Positions 7,927 through 16,132 of a DNA stretch of 64,000 nt are shown piece after piece. The stretch comes from Bordetella parapertussis (GTDB lineage: Bacteria; Pseudomonadota; Gammaproteobacteria; Burkholderiales; SG8-39). The position numbers and the translations under genes were made by a program. The notes under the pieces were generated by a model. That model did not search any database, was not told the origin of the DNA, and saw only the letters and a list, made by a program, of their open reading frames with translations. Position 1 is the first letter of the stretch; each line of letters starts with the position of its first letter. The stretch is taken from contig CAMAXP010000002.1 of NCBI GenBank assembly GCA_945862265.1, positions 1 to 64,000 on the forward strand. Direction: 5' to 3'.

Positions 7927-9314
7927 GGCGCCCCGAGCTCCGCGGCTGCAGCCAGCAACCGGTTGCCGTGACCGTGCGGCAGCAGCATGCCGGCCTCATC
8001 GATCAGGCGCATCCTTTCCAGCCAAGCCTCGAATTCCGGCGCCCTTTTGAGGCCGAGCACGTTGCGCAGGTAGAGCGCGTCGTGGAACGAGGTGCTCTGG
8101 TAGTTGAGCATCACGTCGTCAGCGCCGGGCACGCCCATCACGAACGTCACGCCCGCGACGCCCAGCAGCGTGAGCAGCGTGTCCATGTCGTCCTGGTCGG
8201 CTTCGGCGTGGTTGGTGTAGCAGACATCGACCCCGATCGGGAGCCCGAGGAGTTTGCCGCAGAAATGGTCTTCCAGTCCGGCGCGGATGATCTGCTTGCC
8301 GTCGTACAGGTACTCCGGGCCGATGAAGCCCACCACGCTGTTGGTCAGCAGCGGCTTGAAATGGCGGGCCACCCCGTAGGCGCGCGCCTCCAGCGTCTGC
8401 TGGTCGACGCCGTGATGGGCGTTGGCCGACAGCGCACTGCCCTGGCCGGTTTCGAAGTACATCACGTTGTCGCCGAGGGTTCCACGGCGCAGTGACAGCG
8501 CCGCGTCGCGCGCCTCGGCGAGGAGTGCGAGGTTGATCCCGAAACTCTCGTTGGTGGCCTGCGTGCCGCCGACCGACTGGAAGACGAGGTCCACTGGCGC
8601 GCCGGCCTCGATTCCGCGGATCTGGTTGGTCACATGGGTCAGCACGCAGGACTGCGTCGGGATCCCGAACCGCTGGATGAGTTCGTCCAGCATGCGCCAC
8701 AGCGTCATGAACGCGGCCAGCCCGTCCCCCGCCGGGTTGATGCCGATTACGGCATCGCCGCACCCGTAGAGCAGGCCGTCGAGCATGGAGGCGGCGATGC
8801 CCTTCGGGTCGTCGGTGGGGTGGTTCGGCTGCAGCCGGATCCCGAGCCGTCCGGGGAGCCCGATCGTGTTGCGAAAGCGGGTGGTCACGCGGGCCTTCTT
8901 CGCCACGACGACCAGGTCCTGGTTGCGCATCAGCTTGCAGACCGCGGCCGCCATCTCCGGCGTGACGCCCGGAGCGAGGGCCGCGAGCACGTCCGGCGTG
9001 GTTTCGTCGGAGAGCAGCCAGTCGCGGAAATCGCCTACTGTCAGGTGGGACACCGGGGCGAAGGCGGACCGGTCATGGGTATCGAAGATGAGGCGGGTGA
9101 CCTCGTCCCTTTCGTAGGGAACGACGGCCTCGTCGAGAAACCGGCCGAGCGGGAGGTCGGCCAGCGCCATGCGCGCGGCGATGCGTTCCTCGGCCGTCGC
9201 GGCGGCGAGGCCGGCCAGGGCATCGCCCGAGCGCAGTGGGGTGGCCTTGGCCAGCAGGTCCTTCAGGTCGGCGAATCGCCAGGTGACGCTGCCGACGGTG
9301 TGTGCGTAGCCCAT
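7923..9314 (-). CDS. eutB: Ethanolamine ammonia-lyase large subunit
   Basis: This 463-residue catalytic subunit is of normal family length. It carries the TIM-barrel core with [14 protein letters not shown], a conserved [16 protein letters not shown] stretch and the [20 protein letters not shown] segment. The start is preceded by GGAGG at suitable spacing. No other eut gene (microcompartment shell, EutA reactivase, EutH transporter, EutR) is present. The product acetaldehyde must therefore be handled by dispersed enzymes. It lies directly downstream of soxB in the same direction, with its own -10 box in the 42-base gap. Confidence 0.96.
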   Translation of the reverse strand: MGYAHTVGSVTWRFADLKDLLAKATPLRSGDALAGLAAATAEERIAARMALADLPLGRFLDEAVVPYERDEVTRLIFDTHDRSAFAPVSHLTVGDFRDWLLSDETTPDVLAALAPGVTPEMAAAVCKLMRNQDLVVVAKKARVTTRFRNTIGLPGRLGIRLQPNHPTDDPKGIAASMLDGLLYGCGDAVIGINPAGDGLAAFMTLWRMLDELIQRFGIPTQSCVLTHVTNQIRGIEAGAPVDLVFQSVGGTQATNESFGINLALLAEARDAALSLRRGTLGDNVMYFETGQGSALSANAHHGVDQQTLEARAYGVARHFKPLLTNSVVGFIGPEYLYDGKQIIRAGLEDHFCGKLLGLPIGVDVCYTNHAEADQDDMDTLLTLLGVAGVTFVMGVPGADDVMLNYQSTSFHDALYLRNVLGLKRAPEFEAWLERMRLIDEAGMLLPHGHGNRLLAAAAELGAP

Positions 9315-9334
9315 CGGTCCTCCGCATTGAGCCG

Positions 9335-9340
9335 AGTATA
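9335..9340 (-). promoter_or_regulatory. Putative -10 box of eutBC
   Basis: The leftward strand reads TATACT 20 bases before the eutB ATG, with a GGAGG ribosome site in between. No good -35 was recognised, so activation or readthrough from soxB is possible. Confidence 0.4.
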
Positions 9341-9356
9341 GCGAGGAGAGGACGCG

Positions 9357-11063
9357 TCAGGCGATTCCCGGATTGCCCTGCATGCCTTTCAGGCGCGGCA
9401 GGTTCAGCGCGAGCGGCTTCACCACCTTGCGCTCCCGCAGGTATTTCGCCATCAGGTCCCAGATCGGTTCGCCGCCGGCCTGCCGGGCCTCCTCCGATAC
9501 CGGTGCCCAGCCCGCCACCTTGTATTTTTTGGGGGCCTCGAGCGGCCGGCCCTTCAGCGTCATGTCGCTGATGCGTCCGCCCATCTTCGCGTTCGGGTCG
9601 CAGGCATAAGTCAGGCCGCCGACCCGCACCATGTCGCCGCCCTGCTGGTAGTAAGGATCCGGATTGAAGAGGTTGTCGCAGACGTCCTCGAGGATCGTAC
9701 GGATCGTTTCCCCGGTCATTTCGGTGACCGTCGTGTAAGGGTAGGTGATGGCCGTCTGGTCCATCAGGTGCTCCATCAGGATCGGCTGGCCGGGCAGGAG
9801 GCTCGTCCCCCAGCGAAATCCCGGGGAGAACGCGATCTCGGCATCCTTCGCCGCCATCAGCCCGTCGAGGATCAGCTGGTCGAAGGTGCCGTTGAAGTTC
9901 CCGCGGCGGTAGAGCAGGCCTTCGGTGACGGCGAGTTGTTCGGCGAGCCTCCCCGCGTACGGCGCGCGCACTTTTTCGATCAGCCCCTGCATCGCGGCGT
10001 CGGCCGGCAGCAGGTTGGAGAACACGGGCAGCAGCGCGTAGCGGAAGTCCGCGACCTTGCCGCCCTTGATGTCGAGGTCGAGCACGCCGAGGAACTTGCC
10101 GTTGGATCCGGCATTGGTCACGATGGTCTGGCCGCCGGCATTCTTCACGATGACCGGCGCCGGCACGCCGTCGTGCGTGTGGCCGCCGAGGATCGCATCG
10201 ATGCCGCGCACGCGGGAGGCCATCTTGAGGTCTACGTCCATGCCGTTGTGCGACAGCAGCACCACGGCCTGCACGCCCTTGGCGCGCGCCTCGTCGACGG
10301 TCTTCTGCATCTCCTCTTCCTGGATGCCGAAGTTCCATTCGGAAACGAAGTAGCGCGGGTTGGCGATCGGGGTGTAGGGAAAAGCCTGCCCGACGATGGC
10401 GACCGGCACCCCATTCATCTGCCGGATCGAATACGGCGCGAACACCGGGTCGCCGAAGTCGGCGGTCTTGATGTTCTGGGCGAGGAACTCGACCTTGCCC
10501 TTGAAGTCCCCCTCCACGACCTGCTTTACGCGTGCGGCGCCGAGGGTGAATTCCCAGTGCCCGGTCATCAGGTCCACCCCGAGGAGCTTCTGCGCCTCGA
10601 TCATGTCCTGGCCCTTGGTCCACAGCGCGGTGGCCGAGCCCTGCCAGGTGTCGCCGCCGTCGAGCAGCAGCGCTCCCGGGCGCGAGGCCTTCAGCTGCTT
10701 TACCAGCGTGGCGATGTGCGCGAAGCCGCCGAGCTTGCCGTAGGTGCGCGCGGCTTTCTCGAACTCGAGGTAAGTGAAGGCATGGGCATTGGGCGAACCC
10801 GGCTTCACGCCGAAGGTCTTGAGCAGCGCTTCGCCCACGAGATGGGGCGGCCGGCCCGCCATGCCGGCTACGCCGAGGTTGACGTTGGGTTCGCGGAAAT
10901 GGACCGGCAGCAGCTGTGCGTGGCAGTCCGTGAAGTGCAGGAAGTGCGCGTTGCCGAAGCGCGGCAGGTCGTAGAACCCGGCGCGCTGGGCGCGCGCGGC
11001 CCCCAACGGCAGACCGCTTGCCGCGGCGACCGCGAGTGCCTGCAGGAATTCGCGGCGGTTCAA
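9357..11063 (-). CDS. soxB: Thiosulfohydrolase SoxB
   Basis: This 568-residue periplasmic enzyme hydrolyses the terminal sulfone from SoxY-bound cysteine S-thiosulfonate, releasing sulfate. The N-terminus MNRREFLQALAVAAASG is a twin-arginine signal ending near AARA. It belongs to the 5'-nucleotidase-like metallophosphatase fold: HFTDCHAQLLPVH supplies the first dimanganese ligands, followed by LLDGGDTWQGS, LSHNGMD and GGHTHDG. It is the last gene of the sox operon, 16 bases after soxX. Confidence 0.96.
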   Translation of the reverse strand: MNRREFLQALAVAAASGLPLGAARAQRAGFYDLPRFGNAHFLHFTDCHAQLLPVHFREPNVNLGVAGMAGRPPHLVGEALLKTFGVKPGSPNAHAFTYLEFEKAARTYGKLGGFAHIATLVKQLKASRPGALLLDGGDTWQGSATALWTKGQDMIEAQKLLGVDLMTGHWEFTLGAARVKQVVEGDFKGKVEFLAQNIKTADFGDPVFAPYSIRQMNGVPVAIVGQAFPYTPIANPRYFVSEWNFGIQEEEMQKTVDEARAKGVQAVVLLSHNGMDVDLKMASRVRGIDAILGGHTHDGVPAPVIVKNAGGQTIVTNAGSNGKFLGVLDLDIKGGKVADFRYALLPVFSNLLPADAAMQGLIEKVRAPYAGRLAEQLAVTEGLLYRRGNFNGTFDQLILDGLMAAKDAEIAFSPGFRWGTSLLPGQPILMEHLMDQTAITYPYTTVTEMTGETIRTILEDVCDNLFNPDPYYQQGGDMVRVGGLTYACDPNAKMGGRISDMTLKGRPLEAPKKYKVAGWAPVSEEARQAGGEPIWDLMAKYLRERKVVKPLALNLPRLKGMQGNPGIA

Positions 11064-11079
11064 GCCCCGGCGGCCACGG

Positions 11080-11694
11080 TTACTTGTTGACCGGCGAATC
11101 GGGATCCATCAACAGGGCGGTCACGTCCTTGATCTGCTGCTCGGTCAGGATGCCTTTGTGGCCGAAGCGCGGCATGTTGGAGCACGCCGAATAGGCCTGC
11201 GAGTTGTAGATCTTCCCGTAGGCGTAGCGCTGGATCGCCTCCGAATAGCCCCGCAGCTTGCCGAAGTTGTACAAGCTCGGCCCGATCGTGCCGAAGGAGA
11301 TCTCCGCCTTGGTGAGTTGGTGGCAGGCGTAGCAGTTGGCGCCGGCGGGAACCTTCGGGTTGTCGGAATACTGCTTGCCGATACCGCTCTGGGCGACTTT
11401 CTCGCCATCCTTCCAGTTGCCGAGGAGCTTGCCGTCGGCCGGGTACTTGATCGTGGCCAGGTTGGCCTTTTCGATGCCGTCGGCGACGTCCTTGGGCAGG
11501 CTTGCCGAGGGCGGGATGCTGCAGAGCTTCTGCGCGTCGTCCTGGTCGAGGCGGTCGAGCTTCGCCTGGCCGCGCTCGTTGAAGGAGGCCTTCATCACGG
11601 CGACGGCCTTCTGCGCGACCTCCGCATCGTTGACCGTTGCGCAGCCCGAGGCGATACACAGGCAGGCGAGGAGGAGGGACGGGGTGGGTTTCAT
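11080..11694 (-). CDS. soxX: Cytochrome c SoxX
   Basis: This 204-residue mono-haem subunit of SoxAX couples thiosulfate to the SoxY carrier cysteine. The haem site CYACH is at 121-125 and M174 is the likely axial methionine. The start MKPTPSLLLA was chosen because AAGGAG lies six bases before it; an ATG two codons earlier abuts that site. The signal region ends IASGC at C18, so the protein might be a lipoprotein, but the -3 alanine makes the lipobox imperfect. It lies 10 bases after soxA. Confidence 0.93.
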   Translation of the reverse strand: MKPTPSLLLACLCIASGCATVNDAEVAQKAVAVMKASFNERGQAKLDRLDQDDAQKLCSIPPSASLPKDVADGIEKANLATIKYPADGKLLGNWKDGEKVAQSGIGKQYSDNPKVPAGANCYACHQLTKAEISFGTIGPSLYNFGKLRGYSEAIQRYAYGKIYNSQAYSACSNMPRFGHKGILTEQQIKDVTALLMDPDSPVNK

Positions 11695-11704
11695 CGTCAT
11701 CTCC

Positions 11705-12529
11705 TTAACGCTTGATGGCCGGCGCGTTGAACGCGGCGCCGTTGGCATTGCGCGCGAGGAACGTGGTCAGCGCGATCGAGGCCTCCGACGTGAATTTGAG
11801 TTCAGGGAAGCGCTGCTGGCGGAAGCAGTCGTTCAGCCGCCACTGGAACGTGCGCAGTTCCCCCTGTGAAACCCGGTAGGCGGGCCACGTGGTGTAGGCC
11901 AGCTGCGCGCCCGCCTTTTCGGTCAGGTTGGGCAGGTCCTGCAGGCGGATGCGCTTGCCGGTTTCGGCATGGCAGGTGGCGCAGGCGAAGTCGTGCGAGC
12001 CGCCGCGAAAATAAAACATCTTTTCGCCGAGCCGGTACGCTTCCTTTTCCTTTTCGTGGTTCAGCGCAACGTTCATGACTACGCCCTTGGACTCGGCGGT
12101 GACCCAGGCGGTGAGCGCCTCGATGTCCGAGCGGTTGCTGCCGGCGCCGAACGGGCGCCGGGTCGCATCGGCCTGGCTGAAGCCCTGCTGGGTCACCATG
12201 CAGTGCACGAGCCGCGTTTCGAGGTCCATGACCCGGTCCGCATCGGCGAAATGCTTCGGCAACTCCGCATACGCGCCCTTGACCACGCCGGGGCCCTTGC
12301 CGAGGTCGCAGGCCTCGAGCGAAACCTTCTTCGGCCCGCGCTTTTGCTTCCACAGGTCCTCGCCGCGCGCCTCCCACAGGTCGGCGGGGTTGCCGTCCTG
12401 GAGTTGCTGGCGGTACTTGGCGATTTCATCGACGGCCGACGACTGGGCCGTCACGCCGGGCGGAAAGGCGGCAAGCAGGGCGCACCCCGCGAGCGTGCCT
12501 GCAATGGCTGCATGCGCTTTGCTTTTCAC
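11705..12529 (-). CDS. soxA: Cytochrome c SoxA, single-haem type
   Basis: This 274-residue subunit of SoxAX carries the active-site cysteine. A signal peptide ends near VTAQ (about 29). Only one CXXCH is present (C183-H187). Where diheme SoxA proteins have a first haem there are instead C74 and C110, the pattern of single-haem SoxA with a disulfide. C235 in RLNDCFRQ is the probable cysteine persulfide haem ligand. The GTG start at 12529 follows AAGGAGG and directly precedes a signal sequence; no ATG fits. Confidence 0.93.
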   Translation of the reverse strand: MKSKAHAAIAGTLAGCALLAAFPPGVTAQSSAVDEIAKYRQQLQDGNPADLWEARGEDLWKQKRGPKKVSLEACDLGKGPGVVKGAYAELPKHFADADRVMDLETRLVHCMVTQQGFSQADATRRPFGAGSNRSDIEALTAWVTAESKGVVMNVALNHEKEKEAYRLGEKMFYFRGGSHDFACATCHAETGKRIRLQDLPNLTEKAGAQLAYTTWPAYRVSQGELRTFQWRLNDCFRQQRFPELKFTSEASIALTTFLARNANGAAFNAPAIKR

Positions 12530-12558
12530 CTGCCTGTTCCTCCTTGGTTCGGCCGCTG

Positions 12559-12870
12559 TCAGTTGATCACGGCTTCGTCGGTGCGTTTGTCGCCCTTGTT
12601 GTCTGTCCAGGTGATCTGGATTTTTTCGCCCTTCTGCCCGCCCTTGAAATTGAACTCCAGGAAGGGGTTCTTGGACACCGCGGGGCCCCACTGGGCCGCA
12701 AGGACGGTCTTGCCGTTGTACACGGCAGTGACGCTCTGGATGAAGTGCGCGGGCACGATGGCCCCGGCGCTGTCCTTGCGTTGGCCGGTCTCCATCTCGT
12801 GGCTCATCAGCACTTTCACGTTGACCGAGCCGTCCTTTGCCACGGCGCGTATGCGCATCGGGTCTGCCAT
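12559..12870 (-). CDS. soxZ: Sulfur-oxidation carrier partner SoxZ
   Basis: This 103-residue protein pairs with SoxY to form the periplasmic carrier of sulfur intermediates. It has no signal peptide and is expected to be exported together with SoxY. Typical SoxZ parts are VLMSHEMETGQRKD, IPAHFIQ-like AHFIQSVTAVYNG and LEFNFKGGQKGEKIQITWTD. The start was set at MADPMRI, preceded by GGAGG. It is one base from the soxY stop. Confidence 0.95.
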   Translation of the reverse strand: MADPMRIRAVAKDGSVNVKVLMSHEMETGQRKDSAGAIVPAHFIQSVTAVYNGKTVLAAQWGPAVSKNPFLEFNFKGGQKGEKIQITWTDNKGDKRTDEAVIN

Positions 12871-12871
12871 A

Positions 12872-13336
12872 TCAGCCTCCGCACCCGCCAAGGGTGACTT
12901 TGATTTCCTTCTTTGCCATGAAGAACTTGCCGTTGGCCTTGACCAGGGCATACACGTCCGAGGTCTGGCCCATCTTCACCCGCGTGGTAATCAGGGGATC
13001 GGTGCCCGCGGGAATATCGAAGCTCGCGGCAAGCGCGCTCGGGTTCTTGTCGATCAGGATCGAGATCGACTGGGTGCCGGGAATCTTGCTCTCCACGCCC
13101 ACCGGCACGACCGCGCCGTTTTCGGCGATGTCGGCGGCGCGGATGACTATGTCAGTCGAATTCGCCGGCCCCGAGGCGCCGAGCGCCTTGAGCGCGTCCT
13201 GCGTGGTCTTGCCTTCGAATGCGGCCTTGTTCCAGTCGGCGGCATGCGCCTCTCCGGGGCTGATGATGCCCGCGGCCGCCAGCAGGGCAAGCAGCCCCGC
13301 GCCGGCCTTGAGGGTCTCTCTGCGCTTGTGATTCAT
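12872..13336 (-). CDS. soxY: Sulfur-carrier protein SoxY
   Basis: This 154-residue protein carries the sulfur substrate on a cysteine near its C-terminus: it ends in GGCGG with C152, the defining swinging arm. The N-terminal NHKRRETLKAGAGLLALLAAAG is a twin-arginine signal that would also export SoxZ. AAGGAG lies seven bases before the ATG. It sits between soxD and soxZ in the operon. Confidence 0.96.
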   Translation of the reverse strand: MNHKRRETLKAGAGLLALLAAAGIISPGEAHAADWNKAAFEGKTTQDALKALGASGPANSTDIVIRAADIAENGAVVPVGVESKIPGTQSISILIDKNPSALAASFDIPAGTDPLITTRVKMGQTSDVYALVKANGKFFMAKKEIKVTLGGCGG

Positions 13337-13364
13337 TCCAGTTCTCCTTGTTGCACTGAGTATC

Positions 13365-14375
13365 CTAACCTGCGCCGCCCAGTATCCACCTGACCAACGC
13401 GCGGATGTCATCTTCTGCGATGTGGGTATGTGGCGGCATGGGCACGGGGCCCCAGGCGCCCTGGCTCCCGTCCTTTATCTTGGCGGCAAGGCGAGCCTCC
13501 GCAGCGCTGTCAGTCTTGTATTTTGCCGCGATATCGTGAAGCGCGGGGCCTAAGATCTTTGTGCTGATGCCGTGGCAGGCGAGGCAGCCCGATTTTTCGG
13601 CCAGGTTTTTTGCCGGGTTCCCCGTCTGGGCGCTGGTGGGCGACCCCGTGGCCGCGGTCGTGTGGACGCCCCGGACGGGTCCGATTGTCCGCGCCTGTTC
13701 CGCCAGGTTGCCGTGGGCTGAGCGCGCATAGTCCGGCAGTTGCGACACGACGCCCTTACCGATCGTGCAGTCCTTCATGCAGGCCGTGTTGTTTACGTCG
13801 GGCCGGCCCTTGGGGTCCCACAGGCCGTGCGCGCGCGTCATGCCGTTCCGGTTGGGCAGGCGCTTCTGGACCTCGGCGATGTTCGTATCCGACAGCACGA
13901 AGTCTTCCGGCACGATTTCACCCAGGTTGAGGATGAACGCCACTACCGCGTATACCTCGTTCGGGCTCAACGTCTTGGGCGCGTTCCAGGGCATGGCCCG
14001 GTTGACGTAGTCCCAAAGCGTGGATATCTGCGAAAGCTTCATCAGCGTTGTCCGGCCCTGCTCGGGCTTCAGCAGGGAAGCCGTCCGGCCTTTCTCGATG
14101 TCCGCGCGACTTGTCCCGCCGGAAATGGGCGCGAACACGGAATTCGATTCGCCGAACGTGCCATGACAACTGGCGCATTTTGCTTCCCAGATCTCCTCGC
14201 CGCTCTTCACGCTGCCCGAACCACGCGGCAACCCCTTGAAGTCCGGGCGCACGTCGATGTCCCACGCCTTGATTTCGGCGGGCGTAGCCGTTCGGCCCAC
14301 GCCGGGATACTTGCCCTGCGCGGCCACCCCGGTACTGAGGGCGGCGGCGAGGAGCAGGCTAGTAAGCTTGTACAT
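13365..14375 (-). CDS. soxD: Diheme cytochrome c SoxD
   Basis: This 336-residue protein is the electron-accepting subunit of sulfane dehydrogenase SoxCD, which oxidises the sulfane sulfur left on SoxY. A Sec signal (MYKLTSLLLAAALSTGVAAQ) leads to a first haem site C67-H71 (CASCH) and a second C264-H268 (CLACH). Its start overlaps the soxC stop by 17 bases. With soxC present the pathway should take thiosulfate fully to sulfate. Confidence 0.93.
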   Translation of the reverse strand: MYKLTSLLLAAALSTGVAAQGKYPGVGRTATPAEIKAWDIDVRPDFKGLPRGSGSVKSGEEIWEAKCASCHGTFGESNSVFAPISGGTSRADIEKGRTASLLKPEQGRTTLMKLSQISTLWDYVNRAMPWNAPKTLSPNEVYAVVAFILNLGEIVPEDFVLSDTNIAEVQKRLPNRNGMTRAHGLWDPKGRPDVNNTACMKDCTIGKGVVSQLPDYARSAHGNLAEQARTIGPVRGVHTTAATGSPTSAQTGNPAKNLAEKSGCLACHGISTKILGPALHDIAAKYKTDSAAEARLAAKIKDGSQGAWGPVPMPPHTHIAEDDIRALVRWILGGAG

Positions 14376-15657
14376 TGCTCACCTCGCCGGATTCGGCGAC
14401 CTTCCACGATTGGATCGCGTTGTTGTGGTAGATCGACCGGGTGCCGCGCACCGCGCGCAGTTGGTTGATCTTCGGCTGCACGTAACCCGTGTCGTCGATT
14501 GCGCGGCTCTGAAGAATCGCCGGCCCGCCATCCCAGGTCCAGCCAAGCGAAAAGCGCGTCAGGGCTTTTGGCAGGACCAGGGTCTCCAGCCGTGCCGTGC
14601 GCCAGTTGCGCCCGCTGTCCACCGAAACGTCCACGCGCTTGATCCGGCCGCGTCCCGACCACGCCAACCCCGTGACGTTGTAGAAGCCCTTGCCCAAGAG
14701 CGCCTGCCCGCCCGAAGGCGTGGTGATGACCGACTTGGCCTCCTGGATCGACGAATACTGGCGGTGCAGGCCGTCGGGCATCAGGTCGATGTAGTGCATG
14801 ACCTCCTCGCGCGTCTGCCACGGCTGGTCACCCACTTCGATGCGGCGCAGCCATTTGACCCACGACACGCCCTGCACGCCGGGCACGACCATGCGCAGGG
14901 GATAGCCGTTCTCGGGGCGGAGCATTTCGCCATTCATGCCCCAGGCGACGATGGCGTCATCCAGGACGCGGTCCATCGAGATGGTGCGCGTGAGGCCCGA
15001 GCCGTCAGCGCCTTCGGCAAGGACGAACTTCGCGTTCTTCGAGTCGAATCCGCAGTCGTCGAGCAGCGCCGAGAGGGGGACGCCGGTGAACTCGCAGCAG
15101 GACAGCATGCCGTGCGTGTACTGGACGGTGGGTACCGCCACGTTGCCCCATTCCATGCCGGTATTGGCGCCGCACTCGATGAAGTGGATGCGCGACACGG
15201 ACGGCAGGCGCATCAGGTCGTCCATGGTGTAGACCTTGGGGTTCTTGACCATGCCCATCACCATCAGCCGATGCTGGGCCGGGTCGATGTCCCACCAGCC
15301 CTGGTGATGGCGCTCGAAATGCAGGCCGCTCGGCGTGATGATGCCGAACATGCCTTGCAGCGGCGCAAAGGCCACCGAAGCCTGGGGCACGCGAGTGAGC
15401 CCGGGGCTCTCGCGGCGCTGCAGATTTCGTTCGTACTGTGAGGGGGAGCCGTAGCCGTCGGAAGCGACCGGCTTGCCCAGCCCGGTCGAATGGGCCGGCA
15501 ACTTCAGGATCGCGGGGTCGCCCTGCGCACCGCGTGCCCCGCCAGCAAGCGCGCTTGCCGCCGCGCCGCCGCCGAGCGCAATGGCTTTGCGCAGGAACGC
15601 GCGCCGTTGCTCGGGTGCCGGCCTGACGCGGCCGGCCGGTTGGCGGGGCGCGCTCAT
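14359..15657 (-). CDS. soxC: Sulfane dehydrogenase molybdenum subunit SoxC
   Basis: This 432-residue protein has the sulfite-oxidase fold. C162 in HFIECGANTGMEW is the molybdenum ligand; the dimerisation domain follows from about 300. The N-terminus has a twin-arginine signal (RRAFLRKAIALGGG, about 18-31). It works with SoxD to oxidise SoxY-bound sulfane sulfur. ATG 15657 overlaps the soxR stop by four bases. Confidence 0.95.
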   Translation of the reverse strand: MSAPRQPAGRVRPAPEQRRAFLRKAIALGGGAAASALAGGARGAQGDPAILKLPAHSTGLGKPVASDGYGSPSQYERNLQRRESPGLTRVPQASVAFAPLQGMFGIITPSGLHFERHHQGWWDIDPAQHRLMVMGMVKNPKVYTMDDLMRLPSVSRIHFIECGANTGMEWGNVAVPTVQYTHGMLSCCEFTGVPLSALLDDCGFDSKNAKFVLAEGADGSGLTRTISMDRVLDDAIVAWGMNGEMLRPENGYPLRMVVPGVQGVSWVKWLRRIEVGDQPWQTREEVMHYIDLMPDGLHRQYSSIQEAKSVITTPSGGQALLGKGFYNVTGLAWSGRGRIKRVDVSVDSGRNWRTARLETLVLPKALTRFSLGWTWDGGPAILQSRAIDDTGYVQPKINQLRAVRGTRSIYHNNAIQSWKVAESGEVSNVQAY

Positions 15658-16013
15658 GCGGCGCGCTTCTTGGGAGGGGGCAGCAGGCGCAGCAGTTCGC
15701 GGCGCAGCGGCTTCTTCTCGTCCATGCTTCCGGCGATCTGGTTGCATACGGTGCGGCAGACTTCGATCATCGATGCATCGGCGACGCGGTAGTAGACCTG
15801 ACTGCCTTCCTTGCGGCGGGCGAGCACCCCGCTGCGGTACATCAGGCTCAGATGGCGGGAAGCGTTGGTCTGCGTAGACCTGATTTCCTCGACGATCTGG
15901 GAGACGGATTTTTCGGTCTCGCATAGGGCATGCATGATGCGCAACCGCGTCGGCTCGGACAGCACGCTGAAATACGAGGCTACCGCATCGAAAACCGGGT
16001 CGAGTTCGTCCAT
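15654..16013 (-). CDS. soxR: ArsR-family regulator of the sox operon
   Basis: This 119-residue winged-helix protein of the ArsR/SmtB family has PTRLRIMHAL followed by the recognition region TQTNASRHLSLMYRSGVL. Cysteines are C31, C86 and C90. Some sulfur-responsive members of this family sense persulfides through cysteine pairs, and C86/C90 with C31 are candidates. As the first gene of the sox operon it probably represses its own promoter, which overlaps direct repeats at 16049-16074. Confidence 0.88.
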   Translation of the reverse strand: MDELDPVFDAVASYFSVLSEPTRLRIMHALCETEKSVSQIVEEIRSTQTNASRHLSLMYRSGVLARRKEGSQVYYRVADASMIEVCRTVCNQIAGSMDEKKPLRRELLRLLPPPKKRAA

Positions 16014-16045
16014 CTACGGATCCTGACGCTGAAGAGGTTCGTGGA

Positions 16046-16074
16046 AATATATGATCAAGTGCGCATATGGTCAA
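16046..16074 (-). promoter_or_regulatory. sox operon promoter overlapped by two direct repeats (candidate SoxR operator)
   Basis: On the leftward strand TTGACC (16069-16074) and TATATT (16046-16051) are spaced by 17 bases, a good sigma-70 promoter starting about 25 bases before soxR. Two copies of TTGAYCATAT (complements of 16065-16074 and 16049-16058) repeat every 16 bases. One covers the -35 and the other reaches into the -10, an arrangement that would let a bound repressor block RNA polymerase. Confidence 0.65.
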
Positions 16075-16119
16075 TCATGCAGCGCAACACGCGCGCCGCA
16101 CTGCAGCGCGCGTCCCCGG

Positions 16120-16125
16120 TAGAAT
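16120..16125 (+). promoter_or_regulatory. Putative -10 box, 7 bases before the M20 peptidase gene
   Basis: TAGAAT ends seven bases before the ATG, and no ribosome site is present. Together with the leftward sox promoter it makes a divergent control region of about 120 bases. Confidence 0.4.
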
Positions 16126-16132
16126 CCGCACC

